Source of the DNA: Pseudoneurospora amorphoporcata
Lineage: Eukaryota > Ascomycota > Sordariomycetes > Sordariales > Sordariaceae
Length of the DNA stretch: 14,635 bases
Direction: 5' to 3'
Assembly: GCA_033297205.1 (NCBI GenBank)
Contig: MU859463.1
Location: forward strand, 1-14,635
Within the stretch, counting starts at the first letter, position 1. Each line of letters begins with the position of its first letter. Positions 1 to 6,977 of this stretch are shown here, piece after piece. The translations under genes and the position numbers were made by a program. The notes under the pieces were generated by a model. That model saw only the letters and a list, made by a program, of their open reading frames with translations. It ran no database searches and was not told where the DNA came from.

Positions 1-21
1 GGTAAGCAGTACCGGTGGCCA

Positions 22-114
22 AGAGTCCGGCCGAGGTGGGTGTTGCGGCCGGAGGCCTCCGGACACCTCTGAGGAGGCCTCCGGCCATCTCGAGGTTGAT
101 GCCAAGCGTCGAGG
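22..114 (+). repeat. Left copy of a GC-rich repeat, inverted relative to the right end
   Basis: Positions 27-57 are the reverse complement of 14562-14592 with one difference (C at 46 against T in the aligned right copy). The match resumes at 86-114 against 14527-14555, with 22 of 29 positions equal and all seven differences transitions. The left copy has about 26 extra bases between these blocks, containing the second arm of a hairpin. Several differences are TG-to-TA or CA-to-TA in the right copy, as RIP would leave. I cannot name the element family; it could be a transposon end or a dispersed repeat. Confidence 0.75.
47..86. repeat. Perfect 14-bp inverted repeat (hairpin) within the left repeat
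   Basis: Positions 47-60 and 73-86 are exact reverse complements separated by a 12-nt loop (61-72). Each arm contains the self-palindromic decamer GGAGGCCTCC (51-60 and 73-82). The right-end copy keeps only one arm. Confidence 0.8.
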
Positions 115-1024
115 GTGAGTATGGCCTAGTTGCCTGAGGCATCCAGTCGTATAGCAAGGCTTGGGTCCAAGCCGTGCGGCTCCTTAGGAGCCTGGTGAGG
201 CTTAGGGTCGAATGTCCGTGTGACAGCAGGGGGGAAGGAAGGGATTTTTCGATCTAGTTTTTATGTAGACTTGGTTTATTTCAACTGCATCACATTGAAC
301 AACCTGGAAGATTCATTGTACGAAGTCCAAAATGCTGCGTGAAGTCGAAGTCGCGCGTCACATTACCTTATCTGGTGATAGCTTCTGATGTTGAAACGCA
401 GGTCGACCGCTTCTGTTGTCAGAGGGGTACCCAACGGTGCCCTTGGCAAAAGGGAAGGGTTTTGACAGGTACATCTACCGCTCCTTCTCCATGTGGTGTC
501 CATCGAGTGCGCTGAGGTCTTCTCTTAACCGTGGATCATGCTTCCCTGCAGAAAGGCCGCTGCCTCGTTGAGTGCTCAAGACTGGACTTCGGCGTGGGCT
601 GCAATCGGGCCCGACGGGATCATCCGGTATGTTCGAGAAGGAGCACGAGACCACGCAAAGGAAGACAGAGCTACAGGAGGGAGGAGGGCATGCGCAGATG
701 GACAAGCCTGTGACTGATTGGAAGATAGGTTGGTCACGAGGATTGGGGTATAAGAACATGGCCTCCCCGGGACTTCTGGGCCAGATTCTTTTCCCCTTCA
801 TCATCATCTTCATCATTGTCATTCCACACATCTCTTACCCAATCTTCCTCCAATCTTTTGGTCGTTTTCTTGGTTACAATCATACCTTATCCATCTTCAA
901 TCACTTTGATCACATTTGGCCCTTTGGGTCACTGGGTGCGTGCACCACCCAACAAGCCAACACCCATCATCCCTTCGCCTCAGCTTCCGAATCCGGCAAT
1001 CTTCTATTGCCAATCTTCAGCGCT
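115..1024. other. Stretch without a supportable gene
   Basis: No open frame here resembles a known protein. At 331-380 a segment resembles 2176-2220 (shared core TGAAGTCGAAGTC, followed by related TCACAT/AC-type sequence), so part of it belongs to the repeat-derived material further right. A TATA-like TATAAG at 749-754 is followed by a pyrimidine-rich tract (about 785-880, many TCATC and TTCC steps), which looks like a fungal core promoter and leader, but no convincing start codon follows. Open frames over 572-1258 and 816-1238 were considered and not accepted. Confidence 0.5.
749..880 (+). promoter_or_regulatory. Possible orphan core promoter (TATA-like plus pyrimidine-rich leader)
   Basis: TATAAG at 749-754 lies about 30 bases upstream of a long CT-rich, TCATC-rich tract, the arrangement usual for transcription starts in Sordariales genes. 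Downstream lies the decayed coding region starting around 1119, so this could be the promoter of a dead gene. No transcript evidence is available and the motif is weak on its own. Confidence 0.3.
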
Positions 1025-1250
1025 GTCGACGGTCTTCAACGACTCCAGCAAATCTTCTTCTTCTTGTCGACATCTTCGACAGACGGACAGTCCTGCTCCC
1101 AATCCACTTACTGTCGACATGGAAGGTCTCGGTCCAGCCCGACCACTTTTCGTCTTGTCGATCTTTTCGAGAATGTTCTACTTGCTGCTTTTGGCGGTTT
1201 CGCGCCCAGTCATTCTGTCGGCTCCCTCACGACAATGACATTTCTCCTGT

Positions 1251-1298
1251 CGACTTAATGTCGACTTTGTCGGTTCTTTCGACAATCTTCGGGCGTTC
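1251..1298 (+). repeat. 48-bp direct repeat, copy 1
   Basis: Matches 1856-1903 at 46 of 48 positions; both differences are transitions (T/C and A/G). Read on the plus strand the two copies encode the same 16-residue block, with one silent and one Asp/Gly difference. Confidence 0.85.
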
Positions 1299-1814
1299 TC
1301 CATTTCGGTCACCCATGTTCTTTTCGGTGCTCTTCCCGGTCTTCGTCTCGGGGCTGTCCCCGATCTCCCTGTCGGTGAATTCGAAAATCTCGCTGCCGGT
1401 GCCCCTGGTGGTTCATGAACCTACCTTAGAGGAGCTCCTAGATTTCCGAATATGCTTACGATTTCGTCGGCTCCAACAAGATTGTGCACTGGGATTTCCA
1501 GTTGTGGGAACCGATTCTGAAACGGTTTGGCCGTAAAAACAACACTGGTGCCGAAAAGTTTTACGAGTCAACTGGCGTTCTGGGCTCAGGGGATAATTCG
1601 ATCACGCTCCACAATACGTCCAACGACGCGTGGGCTCAGTTGGCTACCCTCCTCCGCTTCTTTCACATGTCGGAGGAGTGCTTTTCTCGCTGGGTCTATG
1701 CTGGTGAAGTTCTTAAACTCCTCGATATGAGCTGGGTCGATCTCGAGATTCTCCACTACAATAGCGGCTTGGAACGCAAGTGTAAGGGCAAGACCAGGAG
1801 AGGCAGAAAAAGCT

Positions 1815-1838
1815 GCTGCAAGGGATGCCGTGTGAAGT
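1815..1838 (+). repeat. 24-bp exact direct repeat, copy 1
   Basis: Positions 1815-1838 are identical to 2166-2189 (begins GCTGCAAGGG, ends GTGTGAAGT). Both copies lie in the same plus-strand frame and encode CKGCRVK. Confidence 0.85.
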
Positions 1839-1855
1839 TTTCCCTGTTGACCATT

Positions 1856-1903
1856 CGACTCAATGTCGGCTTTGTCGGTTCTTTCGACAATCTTCGGGCG
1901 TTC
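1856..1903 (+). repeat. 48-bp direct repeat, copy 2
   Basis: Second copy of the 1251-1298 repeat, about 600 bp downstream and in a different reading frame relative to it. Sequence diverges immediately outside the 48 bp. Confidence 0.85.
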
Positions 1904-2165
1904 AGTCAACACTCCCAGCTCCAACCAATATATTTTTGCCCCTTTGCCCGTTAGGTTCGTCGCAGGTGGTTAACCACAGGGGGCGGATCAACGGCCGGCA
2001 GCCTAGACAGCAAGTCTGGCAAGAGGTTGCCCAAGCTCCTAACGGGGTACACGTAGTCCACCCGGTAGACCGCAAATCAAGGCTGCTCTCCCCTTGGCCT
2101 TCTCCCACTCTAAGCCAACGGGGTTACGAGCAAGAGGAGCATCATCACCAGCACCAAAGGGAGGA

Positions 2166-2189
2166 GCTGCAAGGGATGCCGTGTGAAGT
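2166..2189 (+). repeat. 24-bp exact direct repeat, copy 2
   Basis: Identical to 1815-1838. Sequence after this copy (to about 2220) also resembles 331-380, so three related segments are scattered over 1.9 kb. Confidence 0.85.
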
Positions 2190-2340
2190 CGAAGTCTCAC
2201 ATAACTTCATCTAATGACAGTTTGCTCTCGGTGCAGAGACAAACTCAGGATGTCGTAGGGCTCAAGGAGCACAGGCTTAAAGACGAAAACCGCAGCCCGG
2301 AGCTCGGGAGCCGGGATCTGAAAAACGGCACAAGGGAACG

Positions 2341-3243
2341 ATAGGAAGTGAATTGGGAGTCGGAATGGAAAAGCAACACAGTCTCCGAAGTTGTTTTACA
2401 TGATGTGTGGATTTCTTGTGGTGTTGCTGGCATTGCCGTTTCTTTATTACCTAGTTGTCGGTCATGGTTTGAAAGCATCCTACTGGTTCGCCAAGTATGG
2501 GCCCCTTGGAGAGTCTGTGTCATGACCTGGACATGATGTTCTTGAGGAGGGGATGGGTGTAATGGGTCGTTTTGTAAGGTAGTCTTTGGAGAGTTAGCAT
2601 GATGCACCAGTGCTTTGGCGGCCCGTTTGAGCCGATATGCTTGAGGAAATGTCGAGCTTCTTTGCCTTCGCAACCATTCCCTTCCATACGAGACGACTTT
2701 GAACCAAGATGGCTCCTCTCTCATTGGCAATGCCTGGGGCTCTCAGGCAGCGAAATTGAACCTGACTTTCTGCAGTTCCTGAACTGAATGACCACTCAGT
2801 GACTCTGGCAGACGCATTCTGGACCGTAAGATATTGTAATGTCCATGTTCGGTTTACGACTACTTGGGAGTCGTGACAGAAAAACCCTAACCCTAACCCC
2901 AACTTGCACTTGCACATGTGCCACGGCAAAACGTCATTGATTGGATCGTCTCGAATTGGGAAGTTTCAATGGCTCGGGCTCGTGATATCTGGCGCCGAGT
3001 TCACCGAGGTGACGTCATGCACTTTTTGCTGGGGTTTTGACTTTGTGTTTCATGTCTATCCAGATGTAAACAAGAAAAGCCATTTCACCACACATTCCAG
3101 TCACCTACACGTCCTATCGTGAATTCTCTCAGCGTTAGCTGCGTTACACACACAGTCCTACACTCATTGCTTATCTTATCACTTATACACGTTGCATCCT
3201 ATCAAGCACCAACATCAGACGAACACCTATAAAACAAACCCCC
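2341..3243. other. Intergenic region upstream of the gluconokinase gene
   Basis: No gene can be supported. A minus-strand frame of about 160 codons (2245-2724, ATG at 2724) is Ser/Arg/His-rich with no recognisable motif, and I leave it uncalled. The region contains the telomere-like tract at 2883-2902. Its last 130 bases are C- and A-rich with CACACA, ATCAAGCACC and CTATAAAAC (3225-3233), typical of a fungal 5-prime leader running into the start codon at 3244. Confidence 0.5.
2883..2902 (-). repeat. Short interstitial telomere-like tract
   Basis: Two perfect CCCTAA units (2885-2890, 2891-2896) followed by a CCCCAA variant. The minus strand therefore reads TTAGGG, the telomere repeat of Neurospora and many other filamentous ascomycetes. 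It is only about three units long and lies inside ordinary intergenic sequence. Confidence 0.8.
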
Positions 3244-4411
3244 ATGGCCGACCGGGACACGGACGCCGCCCTCGGCGGGCACTTGCGCGATCAGAATGCC
3301 ACTGCTGAAAAGAAGCCCAAGAACGAGCATAGGTGGATCTGGTTCGTCACGGGTCCGACGGCATGCGGAAAGACGACGGTTGCGAAGGCCTTGGCCAAGA
3401 ATTTGCATTTCACTTATGTCGAGGGTGATGATGTGAGTTTTTTTCTGTTCCTGTCCTCCTGTGATACATGGTTGGGGTGGTTGTTGTACTGTGTGGTCAA
3501 CTGTATGCAGGAACTGCACGGCGCTGGATCTGGTTCTTGCGGAACACGTACATGTGGTTCATCCAGTCTCGGAGATAAAGCCCGTGGACAGGAGCCGCAA
3601 CCTCCCTCACATGGATTGAGCCTCACACATGAACGCATGGTCCCTGCACTGAGGTCCTTGCATTGGCAACCTCACTGCATCATCAACCTCACCTCCCCAT
3701 TTGAACCTGAACCTTATACTCATCTACATCCTCATCTACCTCTACCTCTACATCCACATCCTTATCTATATCCACATCTACATATACATCCACATCTACA
3801 TCCTCATCTACCTCTACATCCACATCCACATCCTCATCTACGTTCACAACCACAGCCTCATCCTCATCCCCAATCTGAACCTTGCACTAACCACCACCAA
3901 CTAACCCCTCATCACCACCACAAACCAGTACCACCCAAAAGCCAACGTCGAGAAAATGTCCCGCGGCGAACCCCTCACCGACGCAGACAGAGCAGGCTGG
4001 CTCCAAGCCCTCGCCGAGCACGAGACCGCCGCGCCTCCGACCTCCTCCTCCTCTCCGCACCTGGTAATCACGTGCTCGGCTCTGAAGCGCCACTACCGCG
4101 ACATTTTGCGTGCGGGGTCTGAACACGCGGGGGATTTACGTATCCGGTTTATCTTTCTGAATGCGCCCGAGGAGGTGTTGAGAGAAAGGGCGATGAAGAG
4201 AAAGGGGCATTTTGCGGGGGCGAATTTGGTGAGGAGCCAGTTTGAGACTTTGGAGATGCCGGATCCGAATAAAAAGGAGGAGGAGGGGGGGGAAGGGGAT
4301 GTGGTGGTGGTGGATGTGGATCGGGGGCCGGAGGAGGTGGAGAGGAATGTGGTGCAGGTTGTGAGGGAGGAGATGGGGAGGGAGGAGGGGGATTATTTGA
4401 GGGTGAATTAG
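3244..4411 (+). CDS. Gluconokinase (two exons, 223 aa)
   Basis: Phosphorylates D-gluconate to 6-phosphogluconate with ATP, feeding the pentose phosphate pathway; expected in the cytosol. Exon 1 is 3244-3432, the intron 3433-3928 (GTGAGT donor, CTAAC at 3901-3905, CAG acceptor), exon 2 3929-4411. Joining restores the family block EGDDYHPKANVEKMSRGEPL across the junction (residues 60-79), which fixes the splice sites. Walker A GPTACGKT is at residues 37-44, CSALKRHYRD at 112-121, and GHF plus LVRSQFETLE at 156-172. The length fits the family with a short N-terminal extension. The start ATG has a CCCCCATGG context. The intron is unusually long (496 bp) and repeat-bearing. The C-terminal 45 residues are Glu/Gly/Val-rich, encoded by an almost purely purine-rich strand, and look poorly conserved. 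Nothing nearby is another gluconate gene. Function is confident by motif, not tested. Confidence 0.93.
3721..3840 (+). repeat. Hexanucleotide array (20 units) inside the gluconokinase intron
   Basis: Exactly 20 consecutive 6-bp units of the type CATCTA, CATCCA or CATCCT with a few TATCTA, CCTCTA and CATATA variants. Units 1-4 (3721-3744) are identical to units 13-16 (3793-3816), so part of the array was copied as a block. Two plus-strand frames stay open through it. The plus strand has almost no G, so strand composition is strongly asymmetric. Confidence 0.9.
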
Positions 4412-4911
4412 GGAGGGTGAGGGTATGATGCTGGTGGTTTATCTCGGGTTTTTTTGAGGTAATGTTTGTCGTGCCAACTGCCAAGTGACGGGATGATATG
4501 AAGAGGATGGGGCTACGGTTTTGGTTTGACGTGTTTTGGATGATTAAATCTTGGATATTGAAACATTGAGGTTGTTTTGGTTTGCTAGTGTTGTCAGAGG
4601 AAACGCAAATGGCAGCTGCATACCTATGGTTTGAGGAGGTTCAAGTGCATGATCCAGGGTTGGTCCTCCGGATGAGGTGGTTTGTCAGGATGAGAAGGGG
4701 TTAGGCGTTTTCGACACAATGCTTGTTCGCCAGGTGCCAAACCTTCATGGCTTCCATTGTTGGCATGTTGGATGGCAGTGTGTGCCAAGCATAAAGGTCC
4801 CTCCCTGAAGGCATGTTTTTCCCGGGTGGGAATAGCTCACACCAAACCTGATGGACAGTCCTGCAGGTATATGAGGAAGGTTCCCCTCTATTCCCAAGGT
4901 TCGTTTTGCTC
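4412..4911. other. Intergenic region, no gene supported
   Basis: Begins with a G/T-rich 3-prime flank of the gluconokinase gene (a run of seven T at 4450-4456 could lie in the 3-prime UTR). Short frames at 4701-4925 (minus, 74 codons) and 4757-5041 (plus, 94 codons) have no recognisable motif and overlap the repeated promoter segment that starts near 4912. Confidence 0.5.
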
Positions 4912-5100
4912 TTCCTCTTCACCATTCACCTCGCCCTTGAGCTCCACCCAGAATGACCACCAAGATGTCGCCCTCAAGGTTCTGGTGGAGGATCTGGACG
5001 ATCTGGAACACTTCACCAACAAGATTTACAGCCAACCATGAACCCTTCACTGGGTAGGGTTTCAGAACCTTTTGGAAGTCGCTATAAATATCCTCCTGTT
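4912..5100 (+). promoter_or_regulatory. Promoter of the coiled-coil protein gene (copy A of a duplicated promoter)
   Basis: Contains TATAAATA at 5083-5090, 119 bases before the chosen start codon. Ordered blocks AGGTTCTGGTGGAG (4977-4990), ACACTTCACC (5008-5017) and ACCCTTCACTG (5042-5052) recur in the same order before a second TATA box at 6706-6712. The frame opening at 5038 runs through the TATA box, so I do not accept that start. Confidence 0.65.
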
Positions 5101-5208
5101 ACTCATTATACAAGTTTCCTTTTCCACTATTCATCACATGCACCACTCCGTGCACTCACAAGCCCTCCCCTAAAACCACCTCAAAGAAGTCCAACTCCCG
5201 TGCTCAAG

Positions 5209-6012
5209 ATGTCTCCCATCACCATCGCCACCGCAGCTCTCATTGCTGTCTCGACCCTTGCTGCATTTGTCGAGGGGAACATGCCGACGACGCCGACCCC
5301 AAATACTACGACCACCAGAACAGCCTCCATCCCAGGACCGACAGCCAACGAGTCATCACCCGAACCAAAGACTCTTATCTCAGAGCCGTGGGTCGCAGGC
5401 AGCTCCTTCTTTGCCTTGATCGCAAGCATTTTGTACATGTTTGTCTATACCATTCCCTATGGCGTTAAGGGAATCATTGGGATTTCCCTATGGGCTGGCA
5501 CGCAGGCGAAGGGAAGCGGCTGCCAAAGAGAGAGGCGGAAAAGCGCGCCTATCGGGAGCAGACGACCAGAGCCCTCAACAAGATTGCCATCAATGCTCAT
5601 GGAGACCATGGTGGCGGATAACAGGGTCTTGAGGGAGGATGTCATGACCCTGAAAGAGGATGTCATGACCTTGAAGGAGGATATTATGACCTTGAAAGAG
5701 GATGTCATGACCCTGAAAGAGGAGAACAAGGTCCTAAGGCAACGCGTCGACAAGGTTGAGGCCAAGAATACCGACTTGGGTCAACGGCACGTCGACAAGA
5801 TCGAGACCGAGAACACAGCAGCGTTGAGGCATTGCGTCCAGAGGCTCGAGTCGAAGGTGGAGGCGATGCCGACGGAGGGTCCTATCGCGGAGGCGGTTGC
5901 GGAGGGGACCAAGGAGGGCTTCAAGGCCTTCTTGAAGGAGGCAAACCAGGCGATGAAGGAACCGAGTAAACCGACCACGGAGGACAGTACCTTATCGAGC
6001 ATACCTCCATGA
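5209..6012 (+). CDS. Putative membrane-anchored coiled-coil protein with tandem heptads (267 aa)
   Basis: Family not recognised. The start at 5209 is preferred because the TATA box is at 5083 and the protein then begins with a hydrophobic signal-like segment (residues 4-22, ending near AAFVEG). A Thr/Pro-rich stretch follows (24-52) with possible N-glycosylation sequons, then a hydrophobic membrane segment (about 62-94), a basic patch (102-119), and a long charged coiled coil (about 138-222). The coiled coil includes four near-identical heptads of the type EDVMTLK (residues 143-170). The C-terminal tail is Ala/Glu/Lys-rich. It could sit in the endomembrane system or plasma membrane with the coil in the cytosol. 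Odd points: between 5490 and 5610 the other two frames encode more helix-like, charged peptides than the open frame, and the stop overlaps the ATG of a coiled-coil-like frame (6009-6395). Indels or sequencing errors may therefore have altered it. Confidence 0.55.
   Translation: MSPITIATAALIAVSTLAAFVEGNMPTTPTPNTTTTRTASIPGPTANESSPEPKTLISEPWVAGSSFFALIASILYMFVYTIPYGVKGIIGISLWAGTQAKGSGCQRERRKSAPIGSRRPEPSTRLPSMLMETMVADNRVLREDVMTLKEDVMTLKEDIMTLKEDVMTLKEENKVLRQRVDKVEAKNTDLGQRHVDKIETENTAALRHCVQRLESKVEAMPTEGPIAEAVAEGTKEGFKAFLKEANQAMKEPSKPTTEDSTLSSIPP
5635..5718 (+). repeat. Four tandem 21-bp units encoding coiled-coil heptads
   Basis: Units at 5635-5655, 5656-5676, 5677-5697 and 5698-5718 differ at only a few positions (GTC/ATT, CTG/TTG, AAA/AAG). 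Each encodes Glu-Asp-Val/Ile-Met-Thr-Leu-Lys. A 21-bp period keeps the frame and adds exactly one coiled-coil heptad per unit, so unit number could change without breaking the protein. Confidence 0.92.
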
Positions 6013-6395
6013 AGAGATTGGAAAGGAAGGTGCAAGGAATTGCCAACACCCTCTCTTTGGTTACGAACACGATCAGTTGGATCATGATCTTCTCCGAAGA
6101 GCAGTATCAACAGCTGTCAAAAATCGTCAAGTCGCCCAAGGAAGAGGAGGAGACATTCGACTGGGAAAGCGGCGCACAGATGGAAATTGAGGACATGGAT
6201 CCGTTTGATGCCGGTTCGGAAAAGTGGAAGGAGGACATGAACAGTACGGACATAAAGGAGGAGGAAGTTGAAGATGATGGAGCCTCTAGTACCTGTACCT
6301 CCAGTCTACTGCGCCTACCCTTTGGGACTTTGATCAGGAGGAGGATCAAAGCTCGTGGTAGTACAGGATCATGGAGTGTCATCTCATATCAATAG
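6009..6395 (+). CDS. Acidic coiled-coil frame, probable detached C-terminus of the upstream gene
   Basis: The ATG at 6009 overlaps the upstream stop as ATGA, which is unusual for separate nuclear genes in a fungus. The 128-residue frame begins with an amphipathic stretch (KRLERKVQGIANTLSLVTNT) that reads like more of the same coiled coil. It then passes through a hydrophobic turn (SWIMIF) to an acidic segment (about residues 45-92, rich in Glu/Asp) and a basic end. The same frame is open for a few codons before the ATG, back to a stop near 5975. The simplest reading is one gene split by a single-base indel or a sequencing error; a separate small gene is less likely. No family is recognised. 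Confidence 0.4.
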   Translation: MKRLERKVQGIANTLSLVTNTISWIMIFSEEQYQQLSKIVKSPKEEEETFDWESGAQMEIEDMDPFDAGSEKWKEDMNSTDIKEEEVEDDGASSTCTSSLLRLPFGTLIRRRIKARGSTGSWSVISYQ

Positions 6396-6977
6396 GGCAC
6401 AAACATTTCACAGTTTTGTTGCAGAGGTCTCGAGTACAACTGAGGATTCTGGTCCATATTACGTGCATTTCAGGAGTATTATCAAACTTGCGTTCTAGAG
6501 TTCTAAAATCCGTCCTCCTCAAGATCTCTTCTTTTACTTGTTCTCTTTACGATCCAATGTCTCTCGCATGATAGCTCTACCCAATCACCACGGACTAGCC
6601 GCTCTCAGGTTCTGGTGGAGATTCCTTTTAAGAACCTTGAGACACTTCACCGCTTTACCCACCAGATGGCCCACAGACCCTTCACTGCGTATGTATTGCT
6701 AGAGGTATAAAACTCCTGCCTTTGCGCCCGTTACGCATCCCAACCAACTTCCTTTTGCATTATCCACCACTGGTCAACCATCACACACAATATCCCAAAC
6801 AGACACAACCCCCACAGAAAGATCTTGTCTCCAAGTCCGAGATGAGTCTCACCCTTGGAATTAAGATGGCCAATCAAGGAAACAAGAAGTTGAATAACAG
6901 GTTTGTTATGATTGACCCTACAGATCTCCACAACAGTGTCTTCCATCTCACCCCATCACTAGACGCCTGGTACATTG
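6396..6977. other. Intergenic region between the coiled-coil gene and the monooxygenase stop
   Basis: Apart from promoter copy B there is no supportable gene. The frame from 6843 becomes Pro/Ser-rich where it overlaps the minus-strand monooxygenase and looks like a shadow there. The first 140 bases are AT-richer and probably include the 3-prime UTR of the coiled-coil gene. Confidence 0.5.
6536..6720 (+). promoter_or_regulatory. Diverged second copy (B) of the promoter at 4912-5100
   Basis: AGGTTCTGGTGGAG (6607-6620), ACACTTCACC (6642-6651), ACCCTTCACTG (6677-6687) and TATAAAA (6706-6712) occur in the same order and at similar spacing as in copy A. Before them, related AGCTC-ACCCA-type sequence also aligns. 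An ATG at 6843 (CCGAG before it, a TATA distance like copy A) opens a frame starting MSLTLGIKMANQGNKKLNNR that is unlike the copy A protein. That frame then runs antisense into the end of the FAD monooxygenase gene. No protein can be claimed. Confidence 0.6.

Larger units (their letters stand above)
1119..2340 (+). pseudogene. Decayed coding region, family not recognised
   Basis: I do not recognise this gene and the coding strand is not certain. On the plus strand several blocks have protein-like composition and fungal codon use (GTC, GAC, TTC, CTC). They are 1245-1415 in one frame, ending in a stop at 1416-1418, and 1442-1954 and 2105-2340 in another frame. Between 1952 and 2107 that frame is cut by TAG, TAG, TAG and TAA, each one C-to-T change from CAG or CAA, which suits RIP-type decay. 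The peptide block RLNVxFVGSFDNLRAF is encoded twice (1251-1298 and 1856-1903). Basic Cys-containing stretches with CKGCRVK occur near 1818-1838 and 2168-2188. The minus strand is also unusually open over 1586-1924, so it could be the real strand. An LTR-element or other repeat origin is possible. Confidence 0.35.

Noticed and set aside
572..1258. Long plus-strand open frames (228, 140 and 206 codons) across 572-1536
   Set aside because: They overlap each other in three frames, have no recognisable motif, and run through a TATA-like and leader-like region; nothing decides between them. Kept only as part of a decayed region.
1586..1924. Minus-strand frame of 112 codons with natural-looking composition
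   Set aside because: It has no ATG at its upstream end, no known motif, and overlaps a plus-strand frame with equally good codon use and repeated peptide blocks. The strand is left open.
1815..2220. CKGCRVK stretches as a Zn(II)2Cys6 DNA-binding motif
   Set aside because: Only two or three cysteines are present and the following KxKCD-type half is missing; similarity is too short to call a transcription factor.
2245..2724. Minus-strand 160-codon frame as a gene
   Set aside because: Ser/Arg/His-rich without domain, promoter or splice evidence; no reason to prefer it over chance.
3721..3840. Hexanucleotide array as a CRISPR-like array
   Set aside because: It is a simple 6-bp tandem repeat without spacers, inside a eukaryotic intron.
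3244..4122. Single-exon 292-residue protein with His/Pro repeats
   Set aside because: It reads through the gluconokinase intron; splicing at 3433/3928 restores the conserved family block, so the His/Pro part is intronic.
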